From NCBI GenBank assembly GCA_049281195.1, contig JBAPRR010000331.1, forward strand, positions 1-58,709: a stretch of 58,709 nt of DNA. Direction: 5' to 3'. The position numbers were made by a program, and so were the translations under genes. This document shows, in pieces, positions 48,713 to 57,468 of the stretch. Numbering within the stretch: position 1 is the stretch's first letter; each line of letters opens with the position of its first letter. The stretch comes from JBAPRR01 sp049281195. GTDB lineage: Bacteria > Actinomycetota > Acidimicrobiia > Acidimicrobiales > CAVXTF01. The notes under the pieces are model-generated. The model was not told the DNA's origin. It made no database searches and worked only from the letters and a program-made list of their open reading frames with translations.

Positions 48713-49633
48713 ATGACGCCCGTCCCGCCTCAGGTGAAAGCTGTTGTGCTCACGCACATCAGGCCGCATTTGGCCGGTCAGGTCGTTCGTTCACTTATCG
48801 GCGACGAAGGCTTCCCAGCCAGTCAGATCGTTGTCGTCGTGAATGGGAGCGGAGGACTGGATGATCCAGCCCTAGAGGATGCCGTGACGATGCTCCGCCT
48901 CGACGACAACCTCGGTCCCGCCGGAGGATTCGGAAAAGGAATCGAGGAGGCGTTCAAGGACCCGGTGGTCGAGTGGGCGTATCTGTGTGAGGACGATGTG
49001 GGCCTGATGTCACTGCCCACCCCGAGGATCAACCGCCTCGTGGAGCGGATCGCGCTGGTACCGAAGGCACTGCAGCCGGTCGGCGCGGTGGTGGCCTACG
49101 GGAGCGTCTTTCAGGGCCGGACCGGCCATACCGTGAATCTGGTCCCCGAAAAATCCTCGGACATCGATCTCGACGAGTGCGACTTGGCGGCGTGGGGAGC
49201 GACACTCCTTTCGCGACGGGTCGTTTCCGCAGGAGTCCTGCCGGACCCGGAATGGTTCTTCGTCTTCGAGGACTTCGATTTCTTTTGCCGCATGAGGCGC
49301 GCCGGATTTTCGCTCCTCGTCGACTCAGAAGCAGCGCGAGTTGTCGCTCCACTTCAGAAGCTCAAGCTCGAGGATCGCCTGGACGCAGCTACCGAGAACG
49401 GTTCAAACGGCGCAAGCGAGCCGTGGAGAGCTTATTATTTGGCGCGCAATTACTTCCTTCTGGCCCACAGATACGGGACGATCCGTTGGACGATCGCGCA
49501 TCTCGCATATTCGGCGCGTCGGCTGCAACTCGCTCCCAGCAACTCACATCGCAGGGCGATCCTTCGTGGCCTTGTAGACGGGATACTCGGCAAGACCGGA
49601 AAGAATCCCAGGTACGAACGGAAACCCAGATAG
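48713..49633 (+). CDS. GT2-family glycosyltransferase
   Basis: 306 residues from ATG 48713. It begins VKAVVLTHIRPHLAGQVVRS, followed by QIVVVVNGSGG, LDDNLGPAGGFGKGIEEAF and the metal-binding CEDDVGLMS, a layout of galactofuranosyl-/rhamnosyltransferase-like GT2 enzymes. EWFFVFEDFDFFCRMRRAGF is the catalytic-base region. The frame is open upstream to 48413, but that part is antisense to the GT4 gene. The last glycosyltransferase before the gene-poor stretch. Confidence 0.85.
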   Translation: MTPVPPQVKAVVLTHIRPHLAGQVVRSLIGDEGFPASQIVVVVNGSGGLDDPALEDAVTMLRLDDNLGPAGGFGKGIEEAFKDPVVEWAYLCEDDVGLMSLPTPRINRLVERIALVPKALQPVGAVVAYGSVFQGRTGHTVNLVPEKSSDIDLDECDLAAWGATLLSRRVVSAGVLPDPEWFFVFEDFDFFCRMRRAGFSLLVDSEAARVVAPLQKLKLEDRLDAATENGSNGASEPWRAYYLARNYFLLAHRYGTIRWTIAHLAYSARRLQLAPSNSHRRAILRGLVDGILGKTGKNPRYERKPR

Positions 49634-50194
49634 CAAGAAGGGCCGGGAACCCCTTTCGAGGTCTTGGTAGGCCAGCACGGCAGTTGCTGGTCCTCGGGCT
49701 CGATGGTGCACTTCGAACAACGGTTCCACAAAGGCCCTACCGACTCCTGCAGTCAGGTTGTCAAGTCCAAGGCAACCTTGACTCTGCTACGGGCGTCATC
49801 ACGGGAACCGGGGACCCAAGCGGACCAGACTCTGAGACGCCTGCGGCATCCTCGGAGTTGTGCGTTCGCTTCGCAGCGGAGCTACCTGCGCGAGGGTGCA
49901 TTGTCTACCGGCGGCGCGATGTAATCCGCGGATTGCGGATGAGCGTCAACCTGACCTTGACCTTCATCGTTGGTCTCAGGTTGGCTGAGTCACACCAGAC
50001 GATGGACCTCGAGATTCTTCGGGTTCCACGAAGTCACTGATGACGCTTTCACAGGACTGTAGCTCCCACATTTCAGTTCAGACTGGCTCGCCTGAACTGC
50101 AAGATGATAGGGAACCTCAGTGCCTTGTCGGCTGTTCGACGAACGCAACCTCTGCCTGTTGGACGCGATGCAACGTGTCTGATAGAAGTCCCCA
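49634..50194. other. 561-nt stretch without a convincing gene
   Basis: Open frames here have mixed composition, no ribosome sites and no recognisable domain on either strand. I see no terminal inverted repeats, transposase fragments or tRNA. Together with the AT-richer methyltransferase and truncated cupin that follow, it may be scar sequence from past insertions and deletions in the polysaccharide locus. Confidence 0.45.
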
Positions 50195-51001
50195 ATGCCC
50201 GGCGATGGATTGTCCCATAAAGAGCAACAGCGACTGCAGCAGCTTAAATCCTCCTCGGCTTTGACTGCGGGCCGGCTGTTTCTCTCGCATCCGCGCCTCG
50301 TGCCGCATGCCTTGCGTACGGCCATGAAGGGGGCAGCCAATGCCGTGAGAGACGATCCGACTCTCGGTTGGATTACCACTGCCGATAACGTCCGTCGCGT
50401 GTCCCCAGGGGCCATCATGGGAGCTGATTGGGGAGGTCTTGAAACGTTTGTCAATTTGGTTCGGGATTCGATTGAACCCAGTTCCGCTGCCCTAGAGGTC
50501 GGTTGCGGTGGAGGTCGAGTGACCCGGAGAATCCGAGCGCTTGTTTCGCAGCTGGAGGCTGTCGATGTGTCGGAAGCCATCCTGGATGAGGCCAAAGCTG
50601 TATGCCCAGACGTCAACTATTTTGTGGTTGCTGGGTTCGGAGACAATCTCCCTGAAGGACGGTACGACGCAGTCGCGAGTCACGATGTCTTTGTTCACTT
50701 TGAGTTCGATGAATGTGCCAGATACTTTTACAATATCTCGAGAGCACTTCGTTCGAAGGGCGTTTTCATCGTTTCGGTGTACACACTTGATTCAGAGACA
50801 GAGCTGGATGTGTATAGAACAGCCATCTCAAGCAACTCGGGATTCAATGCTCGACGTGCTCGCCGCTTTCCGAGCACGGCTTACGAGACGTTGTTGTGCT
50901 CATTTGGCTTCGAGGTAACAGAGCGTCGACGGACCCCCGTCGACGAATATCCGGATGAGAAGCGGGCGACCCACCTGAATCTCGCGGCACGCAAGGTCTG
51001 A
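50195..51001 (+). CDS. SAM-dependent methyltransferase
   Basis: 268 residues. The SAM loop is ALEVGCGGGRVTRRI (about residue 98), followed by LEAVDVSEAILDEAK and YDAVASHDVFVHFEF, a class I methyltransferase similar to those methylating sugars or their lipid carriers. The coding sequence is visibly AT-richer than its neighbours, with codons such as TTT, AAT and ATT, suggesting a separate origin. It stands alone between the gene-poor stretch and a strong hairpin at 51053. Confidence 0.82.
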   Translation: MPGDGLSHKEQQRLQQLKSSSALTAGRLFLSHPRLVPHALRTAMKGAANAVRDDPTLGWITTADNVRRVSPGAIMGADWGGLETFVNLVRDSIEPSSAALEVGCGGGRVTRRIRALVSQLEAVDVSEAILDEAKAVCPDVNYFVVAGFGDNLPEGRYDAVASHDVFVHFEFDECARYFYNISRALRSKGVFIVSVYTLDSETELDVYRTAISSNSGFNARRARRFPSTAYETLLCSFGFEVTERRRTPVDEYPDEKRATHLNLAARKV

Positions 51002-51052
51002 CGTCCAATTGGACTGACTCACAAGGCCGAGGTGTGCACGGGAAATGAAGAG

Positions 51053-51087
51053 GGCCCCGATCCGTACGAATTGTACGGATCGAGGCC
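51053..51087. terminator. Strong stem-loop after the methyltransferase
   Basis: CGATCCGTAC and GTACGGATCG pair exactly around GAATT, and after one mismatch the stem continues with GGCC/GGCC. It lies 51 nt past the stop and before the minus-strand cupin fragment. A likely bidirectional terminator. Confidence 0.65.
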
Positions 51088-51110
51088 ATCATGCTTAGAA
51101 CGCTAAATGC

Positions 51111-51323
51111 TCAACCCACGTTGTGGTCAGCGATCCTCCCCCAGAGATTCGATCTCCTGGCAGCGGTTTGCCGCATCCCCTGGACGGTTTCGATCCTGGA
51201 CCCGCCGACCCTGATGAAGATCACGACACGCTGCGGATCGTCGGAAGTGTTGATGAACCGATGACCAGTAGTCCCAACAACCAGGGACTTCCCCGGATCG
51301 ATCTTCACCCGTTCGGTCGTCAA
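51111..51323 (-). pseudogene. Cupin-domain fragment
   Basis: 70 residues from TTG 51323, matching only the C-terminal half of a small cupin: PGKSLVVGTTGHRFINTSDD (final beta-strands with a metal-type His) then RVVIFIRVGG. The N-terminal half with the first metal motif is missing, so it is probably a remnant of a cupin such as a sugar isomerase-like protein. A small genuine protein cannot be excluded. Confidence 0.4.
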
Positions 51324-51366
51324 CCCATGTGATGCAAGCCCATCACGGGGCCGACTTCTTGTAGCT

Positions 51367-51383
51367 CGTGTCTTTCAGACACG
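51367..51383. terminator. Hairpin at the 3' side of the beta-helix gene
   Basis: CGTGTCT and AGACACG flank TTC, an exact 7-bp stem 14 nt beyond the minus-strand stop at 51398. A likely terminator for the long minus-strand operon. Confidence 0.5.
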
Positions 51384-51397
51384 TTGGTGTCGGAACC

Positions 51398-52831
51398 TCA
51401 GTACTTTGTCGGGGGCTCCGGAGTCCACGTCCCACCAACAACGCTGACCTGGCTGGCGCCGGTGAGTATTCCCCTGTACTTGTACCCGGTGACGGTGTCG
51501 TTGTTGAACGTCACGTCGGACACCACACCCACGTTGTACACGGGCTCATAGGGGTTCCAACCGAACTTCAGGCTGGAGTTGTCAAAGGTCAGGTTGCCGC
51601 GCTTCACCACCACGCAAGATGTTTCGGCGCTGTCGCCGCACTGGAGCTGGTCGTTGATGAATGTGAACGGCCCCCTCTGGACATTCGACTGGGGAATGTC
51701 TTCGACGAGAACCGAAACGCCACCCTGGTTGTTGAGCTCGGTGCAGTTTTCGACGGTGATGTTGCCGGTGTACTTGCCTGCACCAAGGCCTTGGTTGGAG
51801 ACGAACAGGAAACCCTTACCGCCAACGGTGCAGTTGTTGATCGTCACATTCTCAGCACCTTCGGTCGACTGGTCAGCCTCGAAGTCGAAGTCGTCGAACG
51901 CAACGTTTCGGATCGCAAGGTTGGTGAGTTGAGCTCCGTTTACCGAAGCCAGGCTGACACCCATCCGTCCTGTCCCGTCAACCACCAGGTTGTTGACAAC
52001 CAGGTTCTCCACCGGCCTGACTATGGTGCCGCCACCACCGCTGTTGCCCACTTCTTCTGCTCGGAGCGGCACGAGTTCGAAGCCGTCGCCATGCACGTCA
52101 TAGACCCTCACGTGACTGATGGTGGTGTTCATGGTGCCTTGAAGCTCGACGCCCGCCTGGAACTCGTCGTTTTTGTTGTAGGTGTGAGAGGCGGCTGGCC
52201 CGATAACCGACACGTATTCGAGGGTTACGTGGTTCCCCCCGATCACGTTGATCCCCATCCGGGTGAGGTCTCCGTAGGTGAGCATCTCGAAGGTGCCGCC
52301 TTCGATCGTGAGGCCGATGGGCCGCCACAGGTTGATTCCCTCGTTTATGAGGTAGCAGGCACCCTGCGGGATGTACACGAAGGAGCCACTCGGTAGGGCG
52401 TTCAGCCACGAGTTGATCGGGTGGGAGACGTCGGTGGCGCAAGTCGCATTGATAGTGGCCGGCACGTAAGTTGCATTTGCCGGCGGAAGCGGCTCGTTAC
52501 TCATATTGCCGCCGGCAGACGGAACGGTCGTCGTAGTGCTCGGCACGGAAGTTGTCGGTGGGGACGTCTTCGGTGTAGATGTTGTCGGTGCTGTCAGGGC
52601 CTTGAGCTTGTGCAGGCCCTTGCCTTGAGCGGTTTGTGCTCCACCCAAGCCAACGAGTTGTGGCGCCACTGTGAAAACACACACCGCCAACAACGCGAGT
52701 ACGGAACCGACCACGATCACGGCTCGTGTCCAGTCGAACATGCCTGTTGCCGCGGAAGTCAGACTATTGCGAATCCTCTTTAATGCCATGCACAGTGAGT
52801 CGACGCTGTAGGTGAGCTTCTCTATCGACAC
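51398..52831 (-). CDS. Membrane-anchored right-handed beta-helix protein
   Basis: 477 residues. A single N-terminal anchor (about 37-58, VIVVGSVLALLAVCVFTVAP) leaves the rest outside. A Thr/Pro/Ser linker (about 80-108) follows, then a pectate-lyase-like beta-helix (about 125-470) with regular NxTI, NLVVNNLVVDG and DVTFNNDT-type rungs and Asn ladders. No obvious catalytic Asp/Arg set of a lyase or hydrolase was identified. Such proteins modify or bind surface polysaccharides. GTG 52831 or ATG 52789 could start it. Located 87 nt downstream of the DegT-type gene on the same strand. Confidence 0.8.
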   Translation of the reverse strand: MSIEKLTYSVDSLCMALKRIRNSLTSAATGMFDWTRAVIVVGSVLALLAVCVFTVAPQLVGLGGAQTAQGKGLHKLKALTAPTTSTPKTSPPTTSVPSTTTTVPSAGGNMSNEPLPPANATYVPATINATCATDVSHPINSWLNALPSGSFVYIPQGACYLINEGINLWRPIGLTIEGGTFEMLTYGDLTRMGINVIGGNHVTLEYVSVIGPAASHTYNKNDEFQAGVELQGTMNTTISHVRVYDVHGDGFELVPLRAEEVGNSGGGGTIVRPVENLVVNNLVVDGTGRMGVSLASVNGAQLTNLAIRNVAFDDFDFEADQSTEGAENVTINNCTVGGKGFLFVSNQGLGAGKYTGNITVENCTELNNQGGVSVLVEDIPQSNVQRGPFTFINDQLQCGDSAETSCVVVKRGNLTFDNSSLKFGWNPYEPVYNVGVVSDVTFNNDTVTGYKYRGILTGASQVSVVGGTWTPEPPTKY

Positions 52832-52918
52832 GACCCCAAGCGCTGGTCAATAACACCTCCACAGACCTGGTCACCGCAGTAATCAAACGCTAGAGACTGC
52901 GGTCACATGGAAACAGAA

Positions 52919-54049
52919 TCAACCACTTCTGTGGGTTTCGAGGATTGTGTCGATCACCCGTTGTTGTTCTGCGTCACCAAGGTTGGAACCACTCGGAAGG
53001 CACAACCCGATGTCGAATATCCGAGAAGCGACTGAGCCACCGACCGTCTCGATGTCCTTGAACACCGGTTGGAGATGAAGGGGCTTCCAGGTGGGCCGTG
53101 ACTCGATGTCCTGCGCCTCGAGGGCCGTCCTTATCTGCTCTCGATCTGCTCCGAACTCGCCGGGCCGGACGGTGATGCAGGTGAGCCAGTAGTTGGGCTC
53201 TCCGTAGTCGGCTATCGGCAGGAACCCGACTCCGGGGATCTCGCTCAGGAGTTCTCTGTATGTTGTGTTTATCTGCTTTCTACGGGCGATCTTTGAAGGG
53301 AGGTTCTTGAGCTGGCCTCGACCCAACGCCGCGAGCAGGTTGCTGAGCCGGTAGTTGAACCCTACGTCGAGGTGCTCGTAATGGACGACCGGTTGACGCG
53401 CTTGTGTCGACAGGTAGCGCGCTTTGTCGGCCAGCTGTTTCGAATGCGACACGAGCATCCCACCACCGCTCGTTGTGATGATCTTGTTCCCGTTGAAGGA
53501 AAAGACCGCCATGTCCCCGAACGAGCCCGCGCCACTGTTCTTATAGGTCGCACCGAGTGCCTCCGCCGCGTCCTCGATCAATCTGACCCCGTACTCCTCG
53601 CACAGGGCGGTGATCGGGGAGTAGTCGGAGCACTGGCCGTAGAGATCGACGGTGACGATCGCCTTCGGAAGCCTTCCGTTCCTGGCCCGGTCGCTGAACG
53701 TCTCTTCGAGCAGGCCTGGGTCCATCTGCCAGGTCGACGGTGAGCAGTCCACGAACACAGGTGTCGCCCCGACGTAGGTGACGGCGCTGGCGCTGGCGAT
53801 GAAGGTGAGGGTCGGCACCAGGACCTCGTCTCCTGCTCCGATGCCGGCCAAATGGAGCGCCAGGTGAAGCGCGGCTGTCCCGCTCGTCAGCGCGACCCCG
53901 TTTTCGACTCCGACGAACTGTGCGAGCTCCGCCTCGAAGGCGTCGACATGAGGTCCGAGCGGCGCGATCCAGTTCGAGTCGAACGCGTCCAGAAGAAGTT
54001 CGCGCTCGTCGGGTCCGACATCAGGTGGCGACAGGTAAATGCGTGACAT
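52919..54049 (-). CDS. DegT/DnrJ-type sugar aminotransferase
   Basis: 376-residue PLP enzyme of the DegT/DnrJ/EryC1 family. It has IYLSPPDVGPDE, ALTSGTAALHLALHLAGIG, YGQCSDY, IEDAAEALGATY and the PLP lysine in FSFNGNKIITTSGGGML. By similarity to PglE/LegC it would aminate the 4-keto-6-deoxy sugar produced by the CapD-type dehydratase at 34409. It lies 13 nt after the WecA-type gene, in one minus-strand operon. Confidence 0.9.
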   Translation of the reverse strand: MSRIYLSPPDVGPDERELLLDAFDSNWIAPLGPHVDAFEAELAQFVGVENGVALTSGTAALHLALHLAGIGAGDEVLVPTLTFIASASAVTYVGATPVFVDCSPSTWQMDPGLLEETFSDRARNGRLPKAIVTVDLYGQCSDYSPITALCEEYGVRLIEDAAEALGATYKNSGAGSFGDMAVFSFNGNKIITTSGGGMLVSHSKQLADKARYLSTQARQPVVHYEHLDVGFNYRLSNLLAALGRGQLKNLPSKIARRKQINTTYRELLSEIPGVGFLPIADYGEPNYWLTCITVRPGEFGADREQIRTALEAQDIESRPTWKPLHLQPVFKDIETVGGSVASRIFDIGLCLPSGSNLGDAEQQRVIDTILETHRSG

Positions 54050-54062
54050 GTTCTGCTCCGGT

Positions 54063-55022
54063 TCAACTCTGGTGGCGGACGGCGGAGGCCCGCGACAACA
54101 CCGCGAGGAAGAGAGCCCCTAGCGCGACCACCGCCACACTCACGCCGGGACCTACATCCGAATGGGTTCTCGAAACCACGACCGCTACTCCCGCCAGAAC
54201 GATCTCCACTGCCACGTATATCCCGGCAGCCGCAGGCCGTGGCCATCCTCGCTGTACGAGACGGTCGTAGGGATGGCCCCGGTCGCCGGCCGTGAGCCCG
54301 ACGCCGGATCTGAAGCGCCTGGCGATGGCCAGGAGCACTTCGGCCGCCGGCACGGCCACTATGACGAGGCTGGATATTGCGACCTCCGACGTGCCTCCGC
54401 GTCCCCATCCGTAGGCCACGAGGAGCGCCAGAGCGGCACCGATCATGTAGGCACCACCGTCGCCCAGGTAGACCTTGGCCGGAGGCCGGTTGTACACGAG
54501 GAAACCGACCGCGCCGAGCGCGAGGGCAGCGGCGATCAGCCGACCGTCGGAATGCAGCATCAGACAGAAACCTCCCGCTGCTGCTGCGGTCACGCCGCCT
54601 GCGAGCGAGTCGAGACCGTCGATCAGATTCACTCCGTTCATCAGCAGGACCGTCACCAGGGCAACCCCGATCACTGTCAACCCGGTCGGGAGCCTCGTAG
54701 TGACCATCAGGCCGCTGATGATCCCGATCACCACCTGGCCGGCCAGGCGGACCATCGGAGGAATATCCAAAAGATCGTCGGCTGTGCCCAGGCCCACAGC
54801 CAAACCAAGGGGAACGATGAGCCAGGGTTTGGCGAACGCGACACCGCACAGAAGCCCGGCGAAGACACCGATACCTCCGAGGTAAGGGACCGCCCGCTCC
54901 TGGGGCTTCAGCTCCCCGGGTCGATCGACCACACCCAGACGAACCGCCACCTTGGCGGCGACGGGCGTCACCGCAAGAGCGGCCACCACCGCGATGAGAG
55001 AGCTCCATTCGAGCCGGGTCAC
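54063..55022 (-). CDS. Polyprenyl-phosphate sugar-1-phosphate transferase (WecA/MraY family)
   Basis: 319 residues, about 10 membrane helices. The PNPT-family motifs are present: GTADDLLDIPP (Asp pair), MNGVNLIDGLDSLAGG, VYLGDGGAYMIG and GDRGHPYDRLV (the cytoplasmic His-x3-Arg motif). It would load a UDP-aminosugar phosphate on undecaprenyl phosphate and so start repeat-unit synthesis. The GTG start overlaps the stop of the GNAT gene as GTGA. Confidence 0.9.
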   Translation of the reverse strand: MTRLEWSSLIAVVAALAVTPVAAKVAVRLGVVDRPGELKPQERAVPYLGGIGVFAGLLCGVAFAKPWLIVPLGLAVGLGTADDLLDIPPMVRLAGQVVIGIISGLMVTTRLPTGLTVIGVALVTVLLMNGVNLIDGLDSLAGGVTAAAAGGFCLMLHSDGRLIAAALALGAVGFLVYNRPPAKVYLGDGGAYMIGAALALLVAYGWGRGGTSEVAISSLVIVAVPAAEVLLAIARRFRSGVGLTAGDRGHPYDRLVQRGWPRPAAAGIYVAVEIVLAGVAVVVSRTHSDVGPGVSVAVVALGALFLAVLSRASAVRHQS

Positions 55023-55639
55023 GGACTCTCAACCTGCTGCTGCATCAACAGGGAGGTGATGCCCCGGTGCATCTCGAACTCCTGTGAGGTGACGAAGCCG
55101 GCTCTTTCATAAAGGGCTACCGCCCTCAGGTTGTGCTTTCCGACGACGACCTGAGCAACATCTACGCCGCGCCGGGCTGTCTCCTGCAGGAATTCCCCCA
55201 CCAGGCGCCCTCCGATGCCCTGGCCCTGATGGCGCGGATCGACGGCTACGGACAGAAGCTCGCAGACCTTGCCCTGAGCGGTGGCCGGCTGCTCCCCGTG
55301 GCGGAGAGTCTCGAGGACGTGCCGCCAGGACATCACGAGCTTGGGTGCGCTCATCACTGCCGCAGGGATGCCTTCACGCAGCATGAATTGCTTGTAGAGA
55401 CCGCCGAGGTCAGCCGAGCCCGAGATGAAGCCGGCGATCTCACCGTTTCGTGTCGCCACCAGCAAGAAGGAATGGTCAGACCGGGTGATCCTCACATAAA
55501 GAGCACGGAGGAACCTCGGTCCGAGCCTCGACAAGAATCCCTCCGCTATCTCGGAGGCGTGAAGCCCGGCGGCAGCTGCCGCGTCGCTCGGCGTGCCGGG
55601 CCGGACGAGGACACCATCCTCGCCGGAAGTCGGGACCAA
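55019..55639 (-). CDS. GNAT-family acetyltransferase
   Basis: 206 residues from TTG 55639, which follows the strong GAGGAGGAGAG site; the frame is open to 55873 but that part is antisense-like sequence overlapping cysQ. The GNAT acetyl-CoA loop is VAVDPRHQGQGIGGRLVGEF, and the C-terminal strand has AVALYERAGF. Possible acceptor: the aminosugar made by the DegT enzyme, as in PglD-type N-acetylation, although PglD is a different fold; any amine is possible. Coupled to the WecA-type gene. Confidence 0.8.
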   Translation of the reverse strand: MVPTSGEDGVLVRPGTPSDAAAAAGLHASEIAEGFLSRLGPRFLRALYVRITRSDHSFLLVATRNGEIAGFISGSADLGGLYKQFMLREGIPAAVMSAPKLVMSWRHVLETLRHGEQPATAQGKVCELLSVAVDPRHQGQGIGGRLVGEFLQETARRGVDVAQVVVGKHNLRAVALYERAGFVTSQEFEMHRGITSLLMQQQVESP

Positions 55640-55676
55640 GCTCTCCTCCTCGAAAAGTCGCAGGCGAGTGTACGTG

Positions 55677-56429
55677 TTAGCTGGACGAGGATCTGATGGT
55701 CTCGAGACCCTGGAATATCCGATCGGTGAGGTCGGGGCGGCACACGAGCAGGTCCGGAAGCCAGGGATCGCGTTCCCCGTAACGGATGGGTGAGCCGTCG
55801 ATACGAGAGGCGTGCATTCCCGCGGCAACCGCGACCGCCACGGGGGCGGCCGAGTCCCATTCGTACTGACCACCGGCGTGGAGGTAAACGTCGCCCAGCC
55901 CCCTCACCACTGCGACTGTCTTCGCGCCGGCTGAGCCCATGGGGACCAGTTGGGCGGACAGAAGATCGGCCAGGGCCGTCGCTTCGGCCGGGGGTCGGGT
56001 CCTGCTCACGAGCATGCGGATCGGCTCTTCGGTCACTCCCGGTTCCTCGAACTCATCCGCGGTCGTAAGGACGAGACCATCCCCCGGAAGCGCCACCGCG
56101 GCGATCTTCGCCACACCGCCGATGACCAGGGCGACATGGACGGCGAAGTCGTTTCGATTCTCCGAGTATTCGCGACTGCCGTCGAGCGGATCCACGAGCC
56201 ACTGCCTGTCGGGTCGGGGCCACGGTCTCGATCCCTCTGTGTCCTCTTCGGATATGACGGCATCCGAGCTACGAAGCCGCTTCAGCTCCGAGACGATGTG
56301 GTGATGCGCTCTCGTGTCGCCCTGGTTGGCCAGCTCCTTCTGATCGCCCGAGAAGGCACCTCTCAGCCCCAAGAGAAGCTCGCCCGCCTCTGACGCAAGC
56401 CGCGATGCAAGCTCGACGTCGGATTCCAT
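55677..56429 (-). CDS. cysQ: 3'(2'),5'-bisphosphate nucleotidase (CysQ)
   Basis: 250-residue inositol-monophosphatase-fold enzyme that hydrolyses PAP, the by-product of PAPS-using sulfotransferases. Metal motifs are ISEEDTEGS and WLVDPLDGSREYSENRNDF, split by a few residues, and GGQYEWDSAAPVAVAVAAG. SREY instead of the TKNF/TREF variants supports CysQ over inositol phosphatase. ATG 56429 follows a GGGGGG site; TTG 56462 is less likely. Divergent from cysD. Removing PAP fits the presence of three sulfotransferases. Confidence 0.88.
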   Translation of the reverse strand: MESDVELASRLASEAGELLLGLRGAFSGDQKELANQGDTRAHHHIVSELKRLRSSDAVISEEDTEGSRPWPRPDRQWLVDPLDGSREYSENRNDFAVHVALVIGGVAKIAAVALPGDGLVLTTADEFEEPGVTEEPIRMLVSRTRPPAEATALADLLSAQLVPMGSAGAKTVAVVRGLGDVYLHAGGQYEWDSAAPVAVAVAAGMHASRIDGSPIRYGERDPWLPDLLVCRPDLTDRIFQGLETIRSSSS

Positions 56430-56538
56430 CGTGATCGCCCCCCGCCAAACCAGTTGACCCAACCAGGTGAATTGTGAAGATTAGACCGGCAGCCAGACCG
56501 TGTGGCCAGGCTTTCAGCGCCAACTAGTCTTCTTTCTC

Positions 56539-57468
56539 ATGAATATCGGGGGGACAGGTTCTCAGCGCCAGTATCAGCTGAGTCAATTGGAAACGATCGA
56601 ATCCCACTCAATCCACATCATGAGGGAGGTGGCTGCCGAGTTTGAGCGACCGGTCCTTTTGTTCTCTGGAGGGAAGGACTCGATCGTGATGCTCCGGCTC
56701 GCTGAAAAGGCCTTCTGGCCTGCGAAGCTGCCATTTCCGGTCATGCACGTGGACACCGGGCACAACTTTCCGGAGGTGTTGGAGTTCAGAGACAGACGCC
56801 TCGAAGAGCTGGGGGCACGCCTGATCGTGGCTTCGGTCCAAGAGGCGATCGACGCGGGGAAAGTGACCGAGCAACCGGGCAACCCGTCGCGAAACACCCT
56901 TCAGACCAGGCCGCTTCTCGACGCCATCACCGGGAACAAATTCGATGCGGTGTTCGGCGGAGCGAGGAGGGACGAGGAGAAGGCCAGAGCCAAAGAGCGG
57001 ATCTACTCGTTTCGCGACGAGTTCGGCCAGTGGGACCCTAAGAACCAGAGGCCTGAGCTGTGGAGCCTCTACAACGGTCGCCACAATCCGGGCGAACACA
57101 TCCGGGTTTTCCCGCTTTCTGACTGGACCGAGCTCGATGTGTGGCAATACATCGAGCGCGAGCAGATCGAGATTCCGGCGATCTACTTCGCCCACCGCCG
57201 AAGCGTGTTCAGGCGCGACGGCATGCTTCTCGCCGATGGGCCGTTCGTCACCAGGACTGACCACGAGGAGCTTGTCGAAATGTCAGTCCGGTACCGCACG
57301 GTCGGGGACATGACGTGTACGGGAGCCGTCGAGTCGACCGCAGTCACCCTCACTGAGGTAATCGAGGAGGTGGCGGTGTCACGGATCACAGAACGTGGGG
57401 CCACCCGCCTCGACGACAAGTCCAGGGACGACGCCATGGAGTGGCGCAAGCGCGGAGGTTACTTTTAG
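56539..57468 (+). CDS. cysD: Sulfate adenylyltransferase subunit 2
   Basis: 309-residue PP-loop ATPase subunit that makes APS from sulfate and ATP together with CysN. The SGGKDS pyrophosphate loop is present in LLFSGGKDSIVMLRLAEKAF, followed by FPVMHVDTGHNFPEV, GARRDEEKARAKERIYSFR, FPLSDWTELDVWQYI and the C-terminal KRGGYF. ATG 56539 matches the family N-terminus; a longer start at 56500 has no support. It ends directly before cysN (TAG-ATG). Confidence 0.95.
   Translation: MNIGGTGSQRQYQLSQLETIESHSIHIMREVAAEFERPVLLFSGGKDSIVMLRLAEKAFWPAKLPFPVMHVDTGHNFPEVLEFRDRRLEELGARLIVASVQEAIDAGKVTEQPGNPSRNTLQTRPLLDAITGNKFDAVFGGARRDEEKARAKERIYSFRDEFGQWDPKNQRPELWSLYNGRHNPGEHIRVFPLSDWTELDVWQYIEREQIEIPAIYFAHRRSVFRRDGMLLADGPFVTRTDHEELVEMSVRYRTVGDMTCTGAVESTAVTLTEVIEEVAVSRITERGATRLDDKSRDDAMEWRKRGGYF

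Noticed and set aside
49634..50194. Insertion-sequence remnant
   Set aside because: No transposase motifs, terminal inverted repeats or target duplications could be seen.
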